Positions 9,895 through 18,615 of a stretch of 64,000 nucleotides of DNA are shown here, one piece after another. The DNA is from JAYWDA01 sp043747555. Its GTDB lineage: Bacteria > Bdellovibrionota > Bdellovibrionia > Bdellovibrionales > Bdellovibrionaceae. The notes beneath the pieces are model-generated. The model saw only the letters and a program-made list of their open reading frames with translations. It was not told the origin of the DNA and did not search any database. The stretch covers positions 1-64,000 of the forward strand of contig JAYTOY010000025.1 in the NCBI GenBank assembly GCA_043747555.1. The letters run 5' to 3'. The first letter of the stretch is position 1. Each line of letters starts with the position of its first letter. The translations under genes and the position numbers were made by a program.

Positions 9895-10140
9895 AACTTG
9901 ATTATCCGATAGGATTAAATTCCTTACACAAAAAAACGTTTGGCAAAGTATGGAAATCGGCGGTTTTCTAGGACGGCGGCTGACATGCTGCTTATTTACA
10001 ATAAGCAGCAAAGATTTTCTTGGAACTCTAAAAATTTAATTCACGAATCAGATGAACGAAAAAAGTACATTTCTGCGTTGCAGAGGGCCGATCGAAATCT
10101 TGATGATATTACAGAATTGATTACATTTGCAAAAGGGTAA
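9891..10140 (+). pseudogene. Decayed mobile mystery protein B (Fic-domain) remnant
   Basis: The reading frame begins at 9891, overlapping the mobA remnant by ATGA, with MKLDYPIGLNSLHKKTFGKVWK and then a stop near 9967. Intact family members have an N-terminal DYPxG segment, about 50 more residues, a LHRRMFGDVWRWAG-like motif, the Fic core HPFxxGNGR, and a C-terminal RFSWG...RYIAAL...LLAFA region. Here the second and last parts survive, the last in another frame: GNRRFSRTAADMLLIY, then QQRFSWNSKNL and KKYISALQRADRN. The HPF part of the Fic motif and the central helices are deleted. The gene therefore carries at least two internal deletions and cannot make an active AMP transferase. Confidence 0.75.
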
Positions 10141-10142
10141 GA

Positions 10143-10219
10143 TGGTGCGGCCGGAGAGATTCGAACTCCCGACACCCTGGTTCGAAGCCAGGTACTCTAT
10201 CCAGCTGAGCTACGGCCGC
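10143..10219 (-). tRNA. tRNA-Arg (anticodon TCG)
   Basis: On the minus strand the acceptor arms GCGGCCG and CGGCCGC pair fully. The D-arm is TAGCTCAGCTGGATAGAG. The anticodon stem CCTGG/CCAGG closes the loop CTTCGAA with anticodon TCG, and the T-arm contains GTTCGAATC. The discriminator base is A and the CCA end is encoded (10143-10145). The 3' end of the tRNA faces the decayed mobA/mobB pair. Confidence 0.95.
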
Positions 10220-10256
10220 AATTGAAAACATATTCTTACTATCTAAACAGACGCTT

Positions 10257-10280
10257 GAAAAGCCCTTTTGCGGGCCTTCT
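10257..10280 (-). terminator. Terminator hairpin downstream of the lemA/TPM operon
   Basis: Read on the minus strand, AAGGCCC and GGGCTTT flank a short loop and run into TTTTC just after the stop of the gene at 10281. One base bulges in the stem. Confidence 0.45.
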
Positions 10281-10958
10281 TTAGCTTTTTATGATCGGAG
10301 CATTGTCTAATTCATTAGGATTTAATGTGCCACTGGGCAGATGCTTTTTTAGAATCTCACCGCATTTAGCAATGGCTTCTTCAAAGCCCGCCGTCCACTG
10401 GTTTTTTGTCAGGTGACGTCCTAAAATTTGAACGACTTCTTTCCAAGTGTCTTCGTTATAAAACTTGGCGATGCCATCGTCGGCTAGCACGATTGCTTTT
10501 CGCTCCATCACTGAGACAAAAATAAGGATGCCTGTGCGATCTTGGGTTTTTTGAATTTTACTCATGGCCCACTCGCTGCGGGCTCGCTGCCAGACCTGAG
10601 CTTCCTGGTCGCGGGCTGGAATAAGAGCTCTTTGCAGCACTGGCCAGCGTGCTAAAATAAATCCTACCACCAACGCCACCAATAAGGTTGCTACTAAAGG
10701 CAGTCCCCAGCCAATAAGCAACCACCAGGGTTGCCATTCTAAAAGAATTAACAAAAATAAACTAAAAACAATCACTGACGTGTACATCGGCAAATGCCCG
10801 ATCGGGGTAGACCTTTGCACAATCATCGGAACGATTTCACCGCGCGTGCCTTTTTCAGCAGCCACGACAGCTTGGGTGATCTTCATGACTTGTTCGTGGG
10901 TCAGGATTTGCGCCGCAAAGTCATTGGCTTTAGAAGAAACTTTCTGCTTACCAGTCAC
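10281..10958 (-). CDS. TPM-domain membrane protein
   Basis: This is a protein of about 225 residues. The GTG at 10958 is chosen because GGAGGA lies seven bases upstream; longer frames run through the Gly-rich tail of the upstream gene and look like out-of-frame sequence. The first 60 residues and the region after about 130 resemble TPM (YgcG/TLP18.3/Psb32) domains, for example RTGILIFVSVMERKAIVLAD. Between them are two transmembrane helices rich in Leu and Val around a tryptophan-rich turn (LEWQPWWLLIGWG). It overlaps the upstream TPM gene by 11 bases and is the third gene of a lemA-TPM-TPM operon. Such trios are common in proteobacteria; a role in envelope homeostasis is inferred. Confidence 0.85.
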   Translation of the reverse strand: MTGKQKVSSKANDFAAQILTHEQVMKITQAVVAAEKGTRGEIVPMIVQRSTPIGHLPMYTSVIVFSLFLLILLEWQPWWLLIGWGLPLVATLLVALVVGFILARWPVLQRALIPARDQEAQVWQRARSEWAMSKIQKTQDRTGILIFVSVMERKAIVLADDGIAKFYNEDTWKEVVQILGRHLTKNQWTAGFEEAIAKCGEILKKHLPSGTLNPNELDNAPIIKS

Positions 10959-11649
10959 TGGACGCTCCTCCACCACTAAATCCACCGCCGCCACCACTCC
11001 AACCGCTGCCGCCTCCGCCACCACCGCCCCAGCCTCCCCCACCACCTAAGAATGGAAGTACTCCACGACGCCTGCGACCAAAAAAGCTAAATACTATAAA
11101 CAAAATAAAAACAATTAACGAAATACGATTGGATTTTCCATGGCGATCTGGCTGTGCTGCTGGTTCGCCCTGTCTATTAAAATATTCAGGATCTACTGTT
11201 TGAATAATTTCCGAAACGCCGGCTGCAATTCCAGCTGCGTACTGACCTGATTTAAAAAGTGGCTTTACACGGTCATCTAATATCCGCTTGGACTGCAGAT
11301 CTGTTAAAGCTCCTTCCAGGCCTTGACCCACTTCAATTCGCATTTTGCGATCCGTGGTTGAAACGATAAAAAGAATGCCGTCATCTCGTTGTTTATTTCC
11401 AAGCTTCCACTGCTCGACAAGCTTGATGGAATAATCTTCAATGGGAAGACCTTGCAGATCTTTTACAATGACGACTTGCAACTGAGCTTTACCGGTGTCC
11501 CGATAATTATGAATCCATTTTTCAATTTCATATTTTTCTTGCGAACTTAAAATACCACCTTCATCGACAACCGCCGAAGACATTTCAGGCCAACGGATCT
11601 GTGCCGAGGCCTGAACTGCAAGAAATAAAGCCATCAAAAATATTTTCAT
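10948..11649 (-). CDS. TPM-domain (YgcG-like) protein with Gly-rich tail
   Basis: This is a 233-residue protein with a Sec signal peptide (MKIFLMALFLAVQASAQ). A TPM domain at about 25-150 includes VVDEGGILS, QLQVVIVKDLQG and DDGILFIVSTTDRKMRIEVG. One transmembrane helix follows near 175-190 (ISLIVFILFIVFSFFG), then basic RRRR and a Gly/Trp/Ser-rich tail ending in GGGASSDW, which is the usual YgcG architecture. Its start codon shares one base with the lemA stop (TAATG) and its end overlaps the next TPM gene by 11 bases, so translation is likely coupled. The acid phosphatase activity reported for plant TPM proteins should not be assumed here. Confidence 0.88.
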   Translation of the reverse strand: MKIFLMALFLAVQASAQIRWPEMSSAVVDEGGILSSQEKYEIEKWIHNYRDTGKAQLQVVIVKDLQGLPIEDYSIKLVEQWKLGNKQRDDGILFIVSTTDRKMRIEVGQGLEGALTDLQSKRILDDRVKPLFKSGQYAAGIAAGVSEIIQTVDPEYFNRQGEPAAQPDRHGKSNRISLIVFILFIVFSFFGRRRRGVLPFLGGGGGWGGGGGGGSGWSGGGGGFSGGGASSDW

Positions 11650-12230
11650 TAGAACTTAACTTCTGGAGCTTTCTCGATTTTGGCTTTTTCTTCAGCCGCA
11701 ACATCCCACTGAGGCATTTTTTCAAAATGATACATCATTGAATTAGTCCAGCTTGTTGGCGGCACTAAAATAAGGTCATTAAAATTTTTCACTGATTCAA
11801 TATAGCGTTGCCGTGAAACCGTGATGCGATTTTCGGTGCCTTCCAGCTGAGCTTGCAAATCGCGAAAATTTTGATCGGCCTTTAAATCAGGATATTTTTC
11901 AGCGACCATTAAAAGTCGGCCTAAAGCGCTGCCCAGTTGGCCTTGCGCTTGTGAATACTTTTGCAATTGTTCAGGCGTGGCTTTGCTGGGATCAATTGTC
12001 ATCTGGGTCGCTTGTGCCCGAGCTTGCGTGACGCCTTCCAAGGTTTCTTTTTCGTGCTTTGCATAACCCTGAACTGTGGCCACCAAATTTGGAATTAAAT
12101 CAGCCCGACGCTTGTACTGATTTGTCACTTCAGATAACGACGCATCGACAGCATTTTTAGTCTGAGGAATGGATTGAATTCCGCAACTGAAAAGAAACAA
12201 AGAAGACAATAAAACTAGTAGTGATCGCAT
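11649..12230 (-). CDS. lemA: LemA family lipoprotein
   Basis: This is a 193-residue protein in the usual LemA size range. It has a lipobox LFSC at Cys16, where many LemA proteins carry an N-terminal transmembrane helix instead. The family core is clear: YKRRADLIPNLVATVQGYA, then AEKYPDLKADQNF and LEGTENRITVSRQRY, all predicted helical. A strong AAGGAGG lies four bases before the ATG. It heads the operon with two TPM-domain genes. LemA proteins are envelope proteins of unclear biochemical role; the LemA-YgcG pairing is widespread. Confidence 0.93.
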   Translation of the reverse strand: MRSLLVLLSSLFLFSCGIQSIPQTKNAVDASLSEVTNQYKRRADLIPNLVATVQGYAKHEKETLEGVTQARAQATQMTIDPSKATPEQLQKYSQAQGQLGSALGRLLMVAEKYPDLKADQNFRDLQAQLEGTENRITVSRQRYIESVKNFNDLILVPPTSWTNSMMYHFEKMPQWDVAAEEKAKIEKAPEVKF

Positions 12231-12443
12231 GGATCCTCCTTAAAAAAACTATTATCGAAGTACTTAACACCTTGTAAAGGTCTTGGCCCCAATAAAGCGT
12301 CATTGGGCGCTGATCTGCGGTGCGACGCGTATCAAAATGTGACATTTCTAGGCCATTTTTCTTGGCCGTAGACAGTTTAAAGCGTCCAGAGGGCTTAAGA
12401 ACTCATTCCAAGCTGGCAAGAAAATGGCACCGCCTGAGGTCAA

Positions 12444-14492
12444 ATGAAACTATCTTTGCTAACCTCCCTTTGGATTATTTTCGGTGCCTTACCGAGCTTT
12501 GCCTTTCAACTGAAAGAGCAGCCTTCGATTCAATTTAATTTGCAAAATGCTGACCTAGTTAAAGGCGATGTGCCCATTGCATTTCAATCTGTTTTAGCCA
12601 CGCCCAATGGCGATCAGTTCAAAGCTTTTGAAAATATTCTGACTTCAGACAATCTGTCGCAAGTGGCCCAGGCTGAAAAATCAGGCGTACGAAAAATTTT
12701 GATGGTGAAATCAGCTTTCCGTTTAAATAAATCCCTTGATGATATCAAGCAAATGCAACTTCATAAGATAGCAAGTCTTCAAAAAGCTGTTGGATTTGAA
12801 TTCGACAAAAGCTGCCCAAATGGTTGTGAAATTTCTGAAAAAGTTCGGTACTTATTATTCTCCATCACTGTTCAAGCTAATCTTGAAGTGCAGTTTTACT
12901 CCTTAGCTGAAGCTACTGACGAAACTAAAACCTTACTAAAAGGCTTGGGAGCCGAAGACGCGGCCTATGAACTTCGCTTGCTAGGACGTAGATGGTCTAA
13001 TATTTTTACGGTCTCACAATCGATCAGCTATTTTATTCCCAGAGATTCCAAAACCACAGACGTTGTCACTTATCAAATCATGAGCATTAAAGACGCTTCC
13101 TACGGAAAGCTCCCAAATTTGGACGGTATTGTTAAATCAGTGATAAAAAATCAAACACAGAAATTAATAGAATTTTTTAGAAGTACTGCGGCCGACAATG
13201 GCAGTCGTGGCCCTGCAACAGCGGGCTATGATCAGAGTCTTTACGAACAATCAAACTACTTACTAGATGATCCTGCGGGAGATGACGCTTTGGTGATTCG
13301 CGCCAGTAAAGTTCCAAAAAATATTTTCAGCTTCTTAAAAAAAAAGTCTTCGGGCCAAAATCCTCATGAGCTCGACGATTGGGCCCCCGATGAGTCTGAA
13401 TTAAAAGATACTTCAAACTTACCTTTTAAAAACTTAACCGATTCTTCCCGGCCGACTTTTCAAGGTCGTGATAATCCGATTAAAGTTCAAGGGCTAGCGA
13501 GGGCGTTCGGGCAAATTATAAAAGAAGAATATTTAGATCATCAGCTTCAGCCAAGACTTGGCCAGATCCATCGATGGTCCGCCGACACTTCCCAAAAAAG
13601 AATAACCTCTAGTTATATCATGGGCTTTGATAAGGTTTTTATTGCTTTAAGCCTGGGCTTTACAAATCGCTTTATGAAAACGGATCGCGAACCTGAATTA
13701 AAAGCTTGGATTCTGGCGCAACCCTACAGCTCGATCACCCTGCCCACCTTCTTTCGACAAAGTTATGTGTTGAACGAAGGCGATGTCTATTTAACCCTTC
13801 TTACAATTGAAAATGTTTTGGCTTCGAACTGGCGTTTTCCAGGTCGGGAAAATATGCCTTTAACGAAAAGACTTAAACCCATTGCCAGCGGCTATAATTA
13901 TGATTCTGACCGGTACGGCACTTGGTACCATTTATTTGGGATGATGCTTTTTGGTTATATTAAAAGCGGAACCACAGCGAACATGGTCGGCCGAGTGGAA
14001 GCACTGGGATCCAATGTGATGTCAGGATTTAATGTCGATAAAACTCAGAAGCAGTGGATGAACAAACAAGGCGGCTTTGTTGGACAAAATTTAAAGCGCA
14101 TGGTTCTAAGTGGATCATGGAAAAAAATATCTTTGGCGCCAGAAAATCTATCTGAAGACCGTTATTTAAATCAAGCCGAAGATTTCCGAGATCGACTGTC
14201 TTACAACTTATCAGCCGAATTCAAAGCCGAAGCTTGGGGCCAATTACAAACTTTAGAAACCTTGCGACTGACAAGTTTACAGAAAGCCCTTTCAAAATGT
14301 CAGATCGATCTGATTTTTGATAATGGCCAAGGTTTTGACTCTAGAAATAAAACAAGTTTCCAGCAGCAGGATTTGATCGCAGGACAGTCTCTGATTCTGC
14401 CTTTCAGTAAAAATCCTGTAAGGGCCGTTCGTATATTTATTCAAGATTGTCAAAATACTGAAACATCTTACGTGATGGAAACGGTTCTTTAG
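12444..14492 (+). CDS. Unknown exported protein, 682 residues
   Basis: I do not recognise this family. The start has GAGG four bases upstream and a Sec signal peptide (MKLSLLTSLWIIFGALPSFA). The rest is soluble with mixed composition. A charged, Ser-rich segment sits around residues 295-345, and the stretch near 480-520 (NYDSDRYGTWYHLFGMMLFGYI) is the only hydrophobic patch. The C-terminal 120 residues look like a beta-rich domain with two Cys. The next gene starts nine bases downstream behind AGGAGG, so the two are cotranscribed. Periplasmic location is likely; function unknown. Confidence 0.75.
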   Translation: MKLSLLTSLWIIFGALPSFAFQLKEQPSIQFNLQNADLVKGDVPIAFQSVLATPNGDQFKAFENILTSDNLSQVAQAEKSGVRKILMVKSAFRLNKSLDDIKQMQLHKIASLQKAVGFEFDKSCPNGCEISEKVRYLLFSITVQANLEVQFYSLAEATDETKTLLKGLGAEDAAYELRLLGRRWSNIFTVSQSISYFIPRDSKTTDVVTYQIMSIKDASYGKLPNLDGIVKSVIKNQTQKLIEFFRSTAADNGSRGPATAGYDQSLYEQSNYLLDDPAGDDALVIRASKVPKNIFSFLKKKSSGQNPHELDDWAPDESELKDTSNLPFKNLTDSSRPTFQGRDNPIKVQGLARAFGQIIKEEYLDHQLQPRLGQIHRWSADTSQKRITSSYIMGFDKVFIALSLGFTNRFMKTDREPELKAWILAQPYSSITLPTFFRQSYVLNEGDVYLTLLTIENVLASNWRFPGRENMPLTKRLKPIASGYNYDSDRYGTWYHLFGMMLFGYIKSGTTANMVGRVEALGSNVMSGFNVDKTQKQWMNKQGGFVGQNLKRMVLSGSWKKISLAPENLSEDRYLNQAEDFRDRLSYNLSAEFKAEAWGQLQTLETLRLTSLQKALSKCQIDLIFDNGQGFDSRNKTSFQQQDLIAGQSLILPFSKNPVRAVRIFIQDCQNTETSYVMETVL

Positions 14493-14501
14493 GAGGATCC
14501 T

Positions 14502-15059
14502 ATGAAAAGAAATCTTTTAGCTACTCTGGCTTTAAGTCTGATCGCATTGAATGCAAAAGCTGATGTTTTGAAAGATGTGTCGGCTAAAGTGGTCATTCGA
14601 AAAATCTCTGCTCTTGATGGCAAAGTCACAGAGGTCTGCAGAAAAGCTATTTCAGCTCCGGTCTTTCAAATTTTAGAAAAAATGCCGATGGCGCCCCTGC
14701 CATTTGCACCCGTCAAGTGTGAGGCTGTGACAGGAGATTTAGCTCTGACAATCACCGTGAGGCCGAATATTTTGGAAGCCAATGTGCCAGCTGATTCGAA
14801 AGACTTGATGTTAGCTGATATGGGCGGTGGTCCGGTCACTTATGTCGGTGGAATGTTAACTGTTGAAGCGAAGGACTCTGCATCGATGGCGGCCGAGCAA
14901 CTAAATACTTTGAAACTTCTGCAAGCCCCGATCATGAACGGTTCTGGCCTTATCGGCGCCATACCTTCGAAAGTTTTTATTACGATGGCTCCGATTTCGA
15001 GTAATGTTCGTACTGTTGATCAATTCACAGCGTCGTTACTGATTGAAGTTAAAAAATAA
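14502..15059 (+). CDS. Unknown exported protein, 185 residues
   Basis: This protein has a clear signal peptide (MKRNLLATLALSLIALNAKA) and AGGAGG before the ATG. The mature part of about 165 residues is beta-rich, with two Cys in the N-terminal half, near TEVCRKAI and PVKCEAV, that could form a disulfide. No family is recognised. It follows the 682-residue exported protein by nine bases and probably works with it in the periplasm. Confidence 0.72.
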   Translation: MKRNLLATLALSLIALNAKADVLKDVSAKVVIRKISALDGKVTEVCRKAISAPVFQILEKMPMAPLPFAPVKCEAVTGDLALTITVRPNILEANVPADSKDLMLADMGGGPVTYVGGMLTVEAKDSASMAAEQLNTLKLLQAPIMNGSGLIGAIPSKVFITMAPISSNVRTVDQFTASLLIEVKK

Positions 15060-15064
15060 ATCAA

Positions 15065-15994
15065 CTATTTCCATGGATGTAAAACGAGCCCCGCGGTTTT
15101 AGGTGGACAACCAGGGCCACAGCCCGTGAGAGTATTGGGAGTGAAAACCTGGATTCCGGAAGAAGTTAAAGTCGACCCGTTACAGCTTCCCGTCTGAAAT
15201 ATATTGCAGCTAAACGCGGTGGGCGCAGGGCAACCTGTCAGTGAATTACAACCCAATACAAAACCTGCTGGCGTCACTTGCAGATATTTCATTCCAGGCA
15301 TCACCTTACCAAAAAAAATAATGGGCTCATCGACCGTTCGTTGTCCTCCGAAAACGGCTGGATAATCACTCAGTTTGATAAGGCCACCCACCGAGGACGG
15401 GTTACTGGCAGATAAGCATCCAGTAATTTTCTTCGTGGTCGGGCCAGTCGGAACTGTAGCGATGGTTTTCCTTAAGACGATAGGGCTTGGCTGCCGAATA
15501 GAGCCCGTGAAGGAAACTGTTAAATCTGCAAGGTATACATCTGGGGCCCCGGTCGCTTGAAAGTTTCCTACGGTGATTCTATTCACAAGGAGTCCATTCG
15601 CCATCGCTGAGGGGGCCGCCCCGTTGGATATCAAAACAGGTGCATTGGCGGCTGCACTGGCATGAATACTATTTAAATTTATCGACGTCTTAGCCAGAGT
15701 GGTGGCATTTGTTGAGTTGAATGTCGCGGGTAAGGCTCCTGGCGTCCAAACGCCAGGATTTGCAAGCTCTGCAGTGCACGACACACCATCTGCAAGAGAC
15801 GCAATCAGAAACTTTTCAATATCTAACTTTGCTAAAGACTCGGTCAAGGCCCTGACTTCCCTAGATGATGAAGACATATAGGAAGCCATCCCGGAAACAA
15901 CGACAGCTAAAATACCGATAGAAATCATAACTTCGATTAAACTCATTCCTGAGTCAGATTTGAATCTAAATACAAGGCCTGGTGAATGTGCCAA
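15065..15994 (-). CDS. Prepilin-type N-terminal methylation protein
   Basis: This protein of about 309 residues begins with a short leader and the type IV prepilin cleavage motif SDSG followed by MSLIEVMISIGILAVVVSG, with Glu at position +5. Prepilin peptidase would cut after the Gly. The TTG at 15994 is preferred because GGAGG lies five bases upstream; a GTG at 16006 is possible. The C-terminal part is long, rich in Thr, Pro, Gly and Cys (about nine Cys, including SLTGCPAP and GCGPGCPP), unlike a major pilin. It may be a minor pilin or pseudopilin exposed at a pilus or secretion tip. No other pilus genes lie nearby. Confidence 0.82.
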   Translation of the reverse strand: MAHSPGLVFRFKSDSGMSLIEVMISIGILAVVVSGMASYMSSSSREVRALTESLAKLDIEKFLIASLADGVSCTAELANPGVWTPGALPATFNSTNATTLAKTSINLNSIHASAAANAPVLISNGAAPSAMANGLLVNRITVGNFQATGAPDVYLADLTVSFTGSIRQPSPIVLRKTIATVPTGPTTKKITGCLSASNPSSVGGLIKLSDYPAVFGGQRTVDEPIIFFGKVMPGMKYLQVTPAGFVLGCNSLTGCPAPTAFSCNIFQTGSCNGSTLTSSGIQVFTPNTLTGCGPGCPPKTAGLVLHPWK

Positions 15995-16096
15995 AGTTGC
16001 CTCCACTATTTGAACTATGCGGGATAGTTCAGGGTACCTGAGGCTATTTTCCCATACAAGGGACTGGCTCAGAATGAGACCTCTTGACCGCGAAGA

Positions 16097-16591
16097 CTAG
16101 TACAGTCTTGCCAGCGGCATTGTGTATTGGCCGGGGGAATAATTCTTCATGCGGTGATCGCGAAGCTCGGTGAATTCCTTTTTTGACGAAGCACTCGAAG
16201 CATACGGATAAATCGCAATCCCACCCCGAGGTGTGAATTCGCCGATGACTTCTAAATAATTCGGCTTTATCAACGCTGCAATATCATCGCAGATAGTCTG
16301 TACGCAGTCTTCATGAAAATCGCCGTGGTTTCGGAAACTAAAAAGATAAAGTTTCACAGATTTACTTTCGATCATCTTTTTATCGGCGATATAATTAATA
16401 AAAATATGAGCAAAATCCGGCTGGCCTGTCTTAGGGCAAAGCGAAGTGAATTCTGTGCAAACAAAAGTCGTCCAAGCAATCTTACTGGGATTTTTATTTT
16501 TGAAAGCCTCTAAGATTTTCGGCGAATAGGTTTGTAGATAATTCGTTTTTTCGGATCCTAATGCAAAATCAGCCAATTCTTTTTTTCTCAT
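16097..16591 (-). CDS. queF: NADPH-dependent preQ0 reductase QueF
   Basis: This 164-residue protein matches the short form of QueF, which reduces 7-cyano-7-deazaguanine to preQ1 in queuosine tRNA modification. The active-site segment SLCPKTGQPDF carries the nucleophile Cys52 and Asp59. The NADPH/substrate motif ESKSVKLYLFSFRN and the following HGDFHEDCVQTI with its His and Glu are conserved. A FTPRGG motif lies near the C-terminus. The ATG overlaps the stop of the upstream trmH by four bases (ATGA), so two tRNA-modification genes are translationally coupled. Confidence 0.95.
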   Translation of the reverse strand: MRKKELADFALGSEKTNYLQTYSPKILEAFKNKNPSKIAWTTFVCTEFTSLCPKTGQPDFAHIFINYIADKKMIESKSVKLYLFSFRNHGDFHEDCVQTICDDIAALIKPNYLEVIGEFTPRGGIAIYPYASSASSKKEFTELRDHRMKNYSPGQYTMPLARLY

Positions 16592-17298
16592 GCAAGGGCC
16601 TTTCCGGACAGAACTCTTTCTAAGACATCGACGGACGAGTCCAAAGTTCTCATGTAGTAAATTGCTTTTAAAATATCTTTTTGTTCGTCTGTTAAATCAC
16701 TATTGGCGCCAAGCCTTGCTAAACGCTGCTGATAAATATGATAAAGACTTAAAGCGCCTGCCACTGAAATATTAAAACTTTGCACAAAGCCATTCATGGG
16801 AACAATAATTCTGTGATCAGCGGCCGCGATCATTTCTGCAGAGGCGCCGTCTTTTTCATTTCCTAAAACCAGCGCTGTGGGCTTGGTGAAATCCACTTCA
16901 CTGATGGGTTTTCCACCGTCTAAAGTCGTCACGACCAGCTGATAGCCTTGGGCTTTGATCGATTCAATGGCAGCTTTTGATTCTTTCCATTTTTTTATTT
17001 CAACCCATTTATCAGATCCGCGCGAAACACCTTTGGCGTTTTTAAATTTATCTTGGGTTTCAATCAGATGAAAATTAGCAAAACCTAAACCTTCTGCCGT
17101 TCGCATGACCGCTGAAATATTACCCCGATCATAAATTCCCTCTAAAACCACCGCCGTTGAAAAATTGCGATGGCCCACAACTTCATCAATTCTTTTTTTA
17201 CGAGGCTCGGTCAGCAAGGGCCCAATCTGATCCAGGATCACCTTGTAATGGACCTTCAAATGAGGGCTGATCGGCAGATCAGCAGCGTGTGGAAACAA
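16588..17298 (-). CDS. trmH: TrmH/SpoU family RNA 2'-O-methyltransferase
   Basis: This SPOUT-class methyltransferase of about 236 residues shows the three knot motifs: NISAVMRTAEGLGF, then ALVLGNEKDGAS and VPMNGFVQSFNISVAGAL. This pattern fits TrmH, which methylates G18 of tRNA using S-adenosylmethionine; an rRNA target cannot be excluded. The TTG at 17298 is favoured, because an earlier in-frame start would overlap the upstream acyl-CoA dehydrogenase gene by about 80 bases and the family is usually near 230 residues. It is followed by queF with a four-base overlap. Confidence 0.88.
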   Translation of the reverse strand: MFPHAADLPISPHLKVHYKVILDQIGPLLTEPRKKRIDEVVGHRNFSTAVVLEGIYDRGNISAVMRTAEGLGFANFHLIETQDKFKNAKGVSRGSDKWVEIKKWKESKAAIESIKAQGYQLVVTTLDGGKPISEVDFTKPTALVLGNEKDGASAEMIAAADHRIIVPMNGFVQSFNISVAGALSLYHIYQQRLARLGANSDLTDEQKDILKAIYYMRTLDSSVDVLERVLSGKALA

Positions 17299-17305
17299 TT
17301 CGTGC

Positions 17306-18508
17306 CTACTTAAAAATAGATTCAGGCATTTTTGCCAAATCACGGGCGATATTTTTTTGATGGGCTTCAATCGTACCGCCACCAATTTCTAGAAGCTTGG
17401 CATCGCGCCACATTCTTTCGACGACGTACTCGCCAACGTAACCGTAGCCTCCCAAAACTTGGATAGCTCGATCGGCCACATTTTTTGCCATGGTCGTTGC
17501 GACTAATTTTGCGCCGTCGGAATCAATCCTTGAACCTTCTTTATCCAGTTCAAGTTTTCTAGCGACTTCATAAACATAAGCGCGACTGGCTTTAAAATCG
17601 GCGTAGGAATTTGCAATGTAAGTTTGAATCTGACCGAAAGCACTGAGGGGTTTTCCGAAGGCTTCGCGCTCTTGGGCATAGCGATTCATAATTTCTAAGC
17701 TGCGACGGGCAATCCCTAAGCTCATGGCGGCTAACGTCAGTCGCTCGATTTCAAGATTTCGCATCATGTGAATCATCGAATCGCCTTCCTGACCAACCAA
17801 TTGGTCCGCCGCAATGGTGCAATCTTGAAAAACAAGTTCTGCGGTGTTGGAAGCTCGCATGCCTAGTTTATCTTGAATTTTTTGGCCCACTGTAAAGCCA
17901 GGATTATTTTTTTCGACAATAAACGTTGAAATCAAGGGCCGCCCATTTTTTTCGCCGGTCTTCGCGTAAACCCAAACCAGGTCACAGGGTGTGCCTTTTT
18001 CATCCAGGGTGCCATTGGTGATCCACATCTTGCGACCGTTGATGACCCACTGATTTCCTTTTTTAACTGCTGTCGTTGCCATTCCTAGAACATCAGTTCC
18101 CACGGCAGGCTCGGACATGGCCATGGCGCCAACCCATTCGCCCGAACACAACTTGGGTAAAAACTTTTTCTTTTGTTCGACACTGCCATTCACCGCTAAG
18201 TTGTTCACAAACAACATCGAGTGGGCTAAGTAGGCTAAGCAAAATCCCGGATCCGAGGCCGAAAGTTCTTCGTGCACAATCACGGCTGCGGTCGCATCCA
18301 TTCCCGAGCCACCGAATTCATCAGAAACGGTGATTCCCAGTAATCCAAGTTCACCTAATTTTCGAAATAGTGGTAAATTAAAACGTTCTTTTCGATCGTA
18401 TTCATGGGCCTGAGGCTCGACCTCGGCTTGAGTAAAAGACTTCACGGTTTCGCGCAGCATTCCGTGTTCAGAGGTGGGATTGAAAAGATCAAAATCCTTG
18501 TAGTTCAT
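17306..18508 (-). CDS. Acyl-CoA dehydrogenase, isovaleryl-CoA type
   Basis: This 400-residue FAD enzyme oxidises acyl-CoA thioesters and passes electrons to ETF. The FAD and substrate signatures are present: AMAMSEPAVGTDV, then WITNGT and QVLGGYGY. The catalytic base can be placed. The usual C-terminal Glu (YEGT in medium-chain enzymes) is replaced in LEIGGGTIEA, whereas Glu is present in NLEIERLTLA, as in isovaleryl-CoA and long-chain dehydrogenases. That favours a branched-chain or long-chain substrate, with leucine degradation most likely. GGAG precedes the ATG. It lies a few bases upstream of trmH with no related metabolic genes nearby. Confidence 0.9.
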   Translation of the reverse strand: MNYKDFDLFNPTSEHGMLRETVKSFTQAEVEPQAHEYDRKERFNLPLFRKLGELGLLGITVSDEFGGSGMDATAAVIVHEELSASDPGFCLAYLAHSMLFVNNLAVNGSVEQKKKFLPKLCSGEWVGAMAMSEPAVGTDVLGMATTAVKKGNQWVINGRKMWITNGTLDEKGTPCDLVWVYAKTGEKNGRPLISTFIVEKNNPGFTVGQKIQDKLGMRASNTAELVFQDCTIAADQLVGQEGDSMIHMMRNLEIERLTLAAMSLGIARRSLEIMNRYAQEREAFGKPLSAFGQIQTYIANSYADFKASRAYVYEVARKLELDKEGSRIDSDGAKLVATTMAKNVADRAIQVLGGYGYVGEYVVERMWRDAKLLEIGGGTIEAHQKNIARDLAKMPESIFK

Positions 18509-18615
18509 GGCGGCTCCGGGTCTTTAAGTGGTGGCTGAAAGTAAAGCTCTGTTAATTGTTTGGCAAGGGCTAAAAACCGTGGACAAGGCCTAAAGCTTTA
18601 AGGTTAATTGAGGAT

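Noticed and set aside
16588..17385. Longer TrmH start at 17385
   Set aside because: It would overlap the acyl-CoA dehydrogenase gene by 80 bases and exceed the usual family length; the TTG at 17298 fits better.
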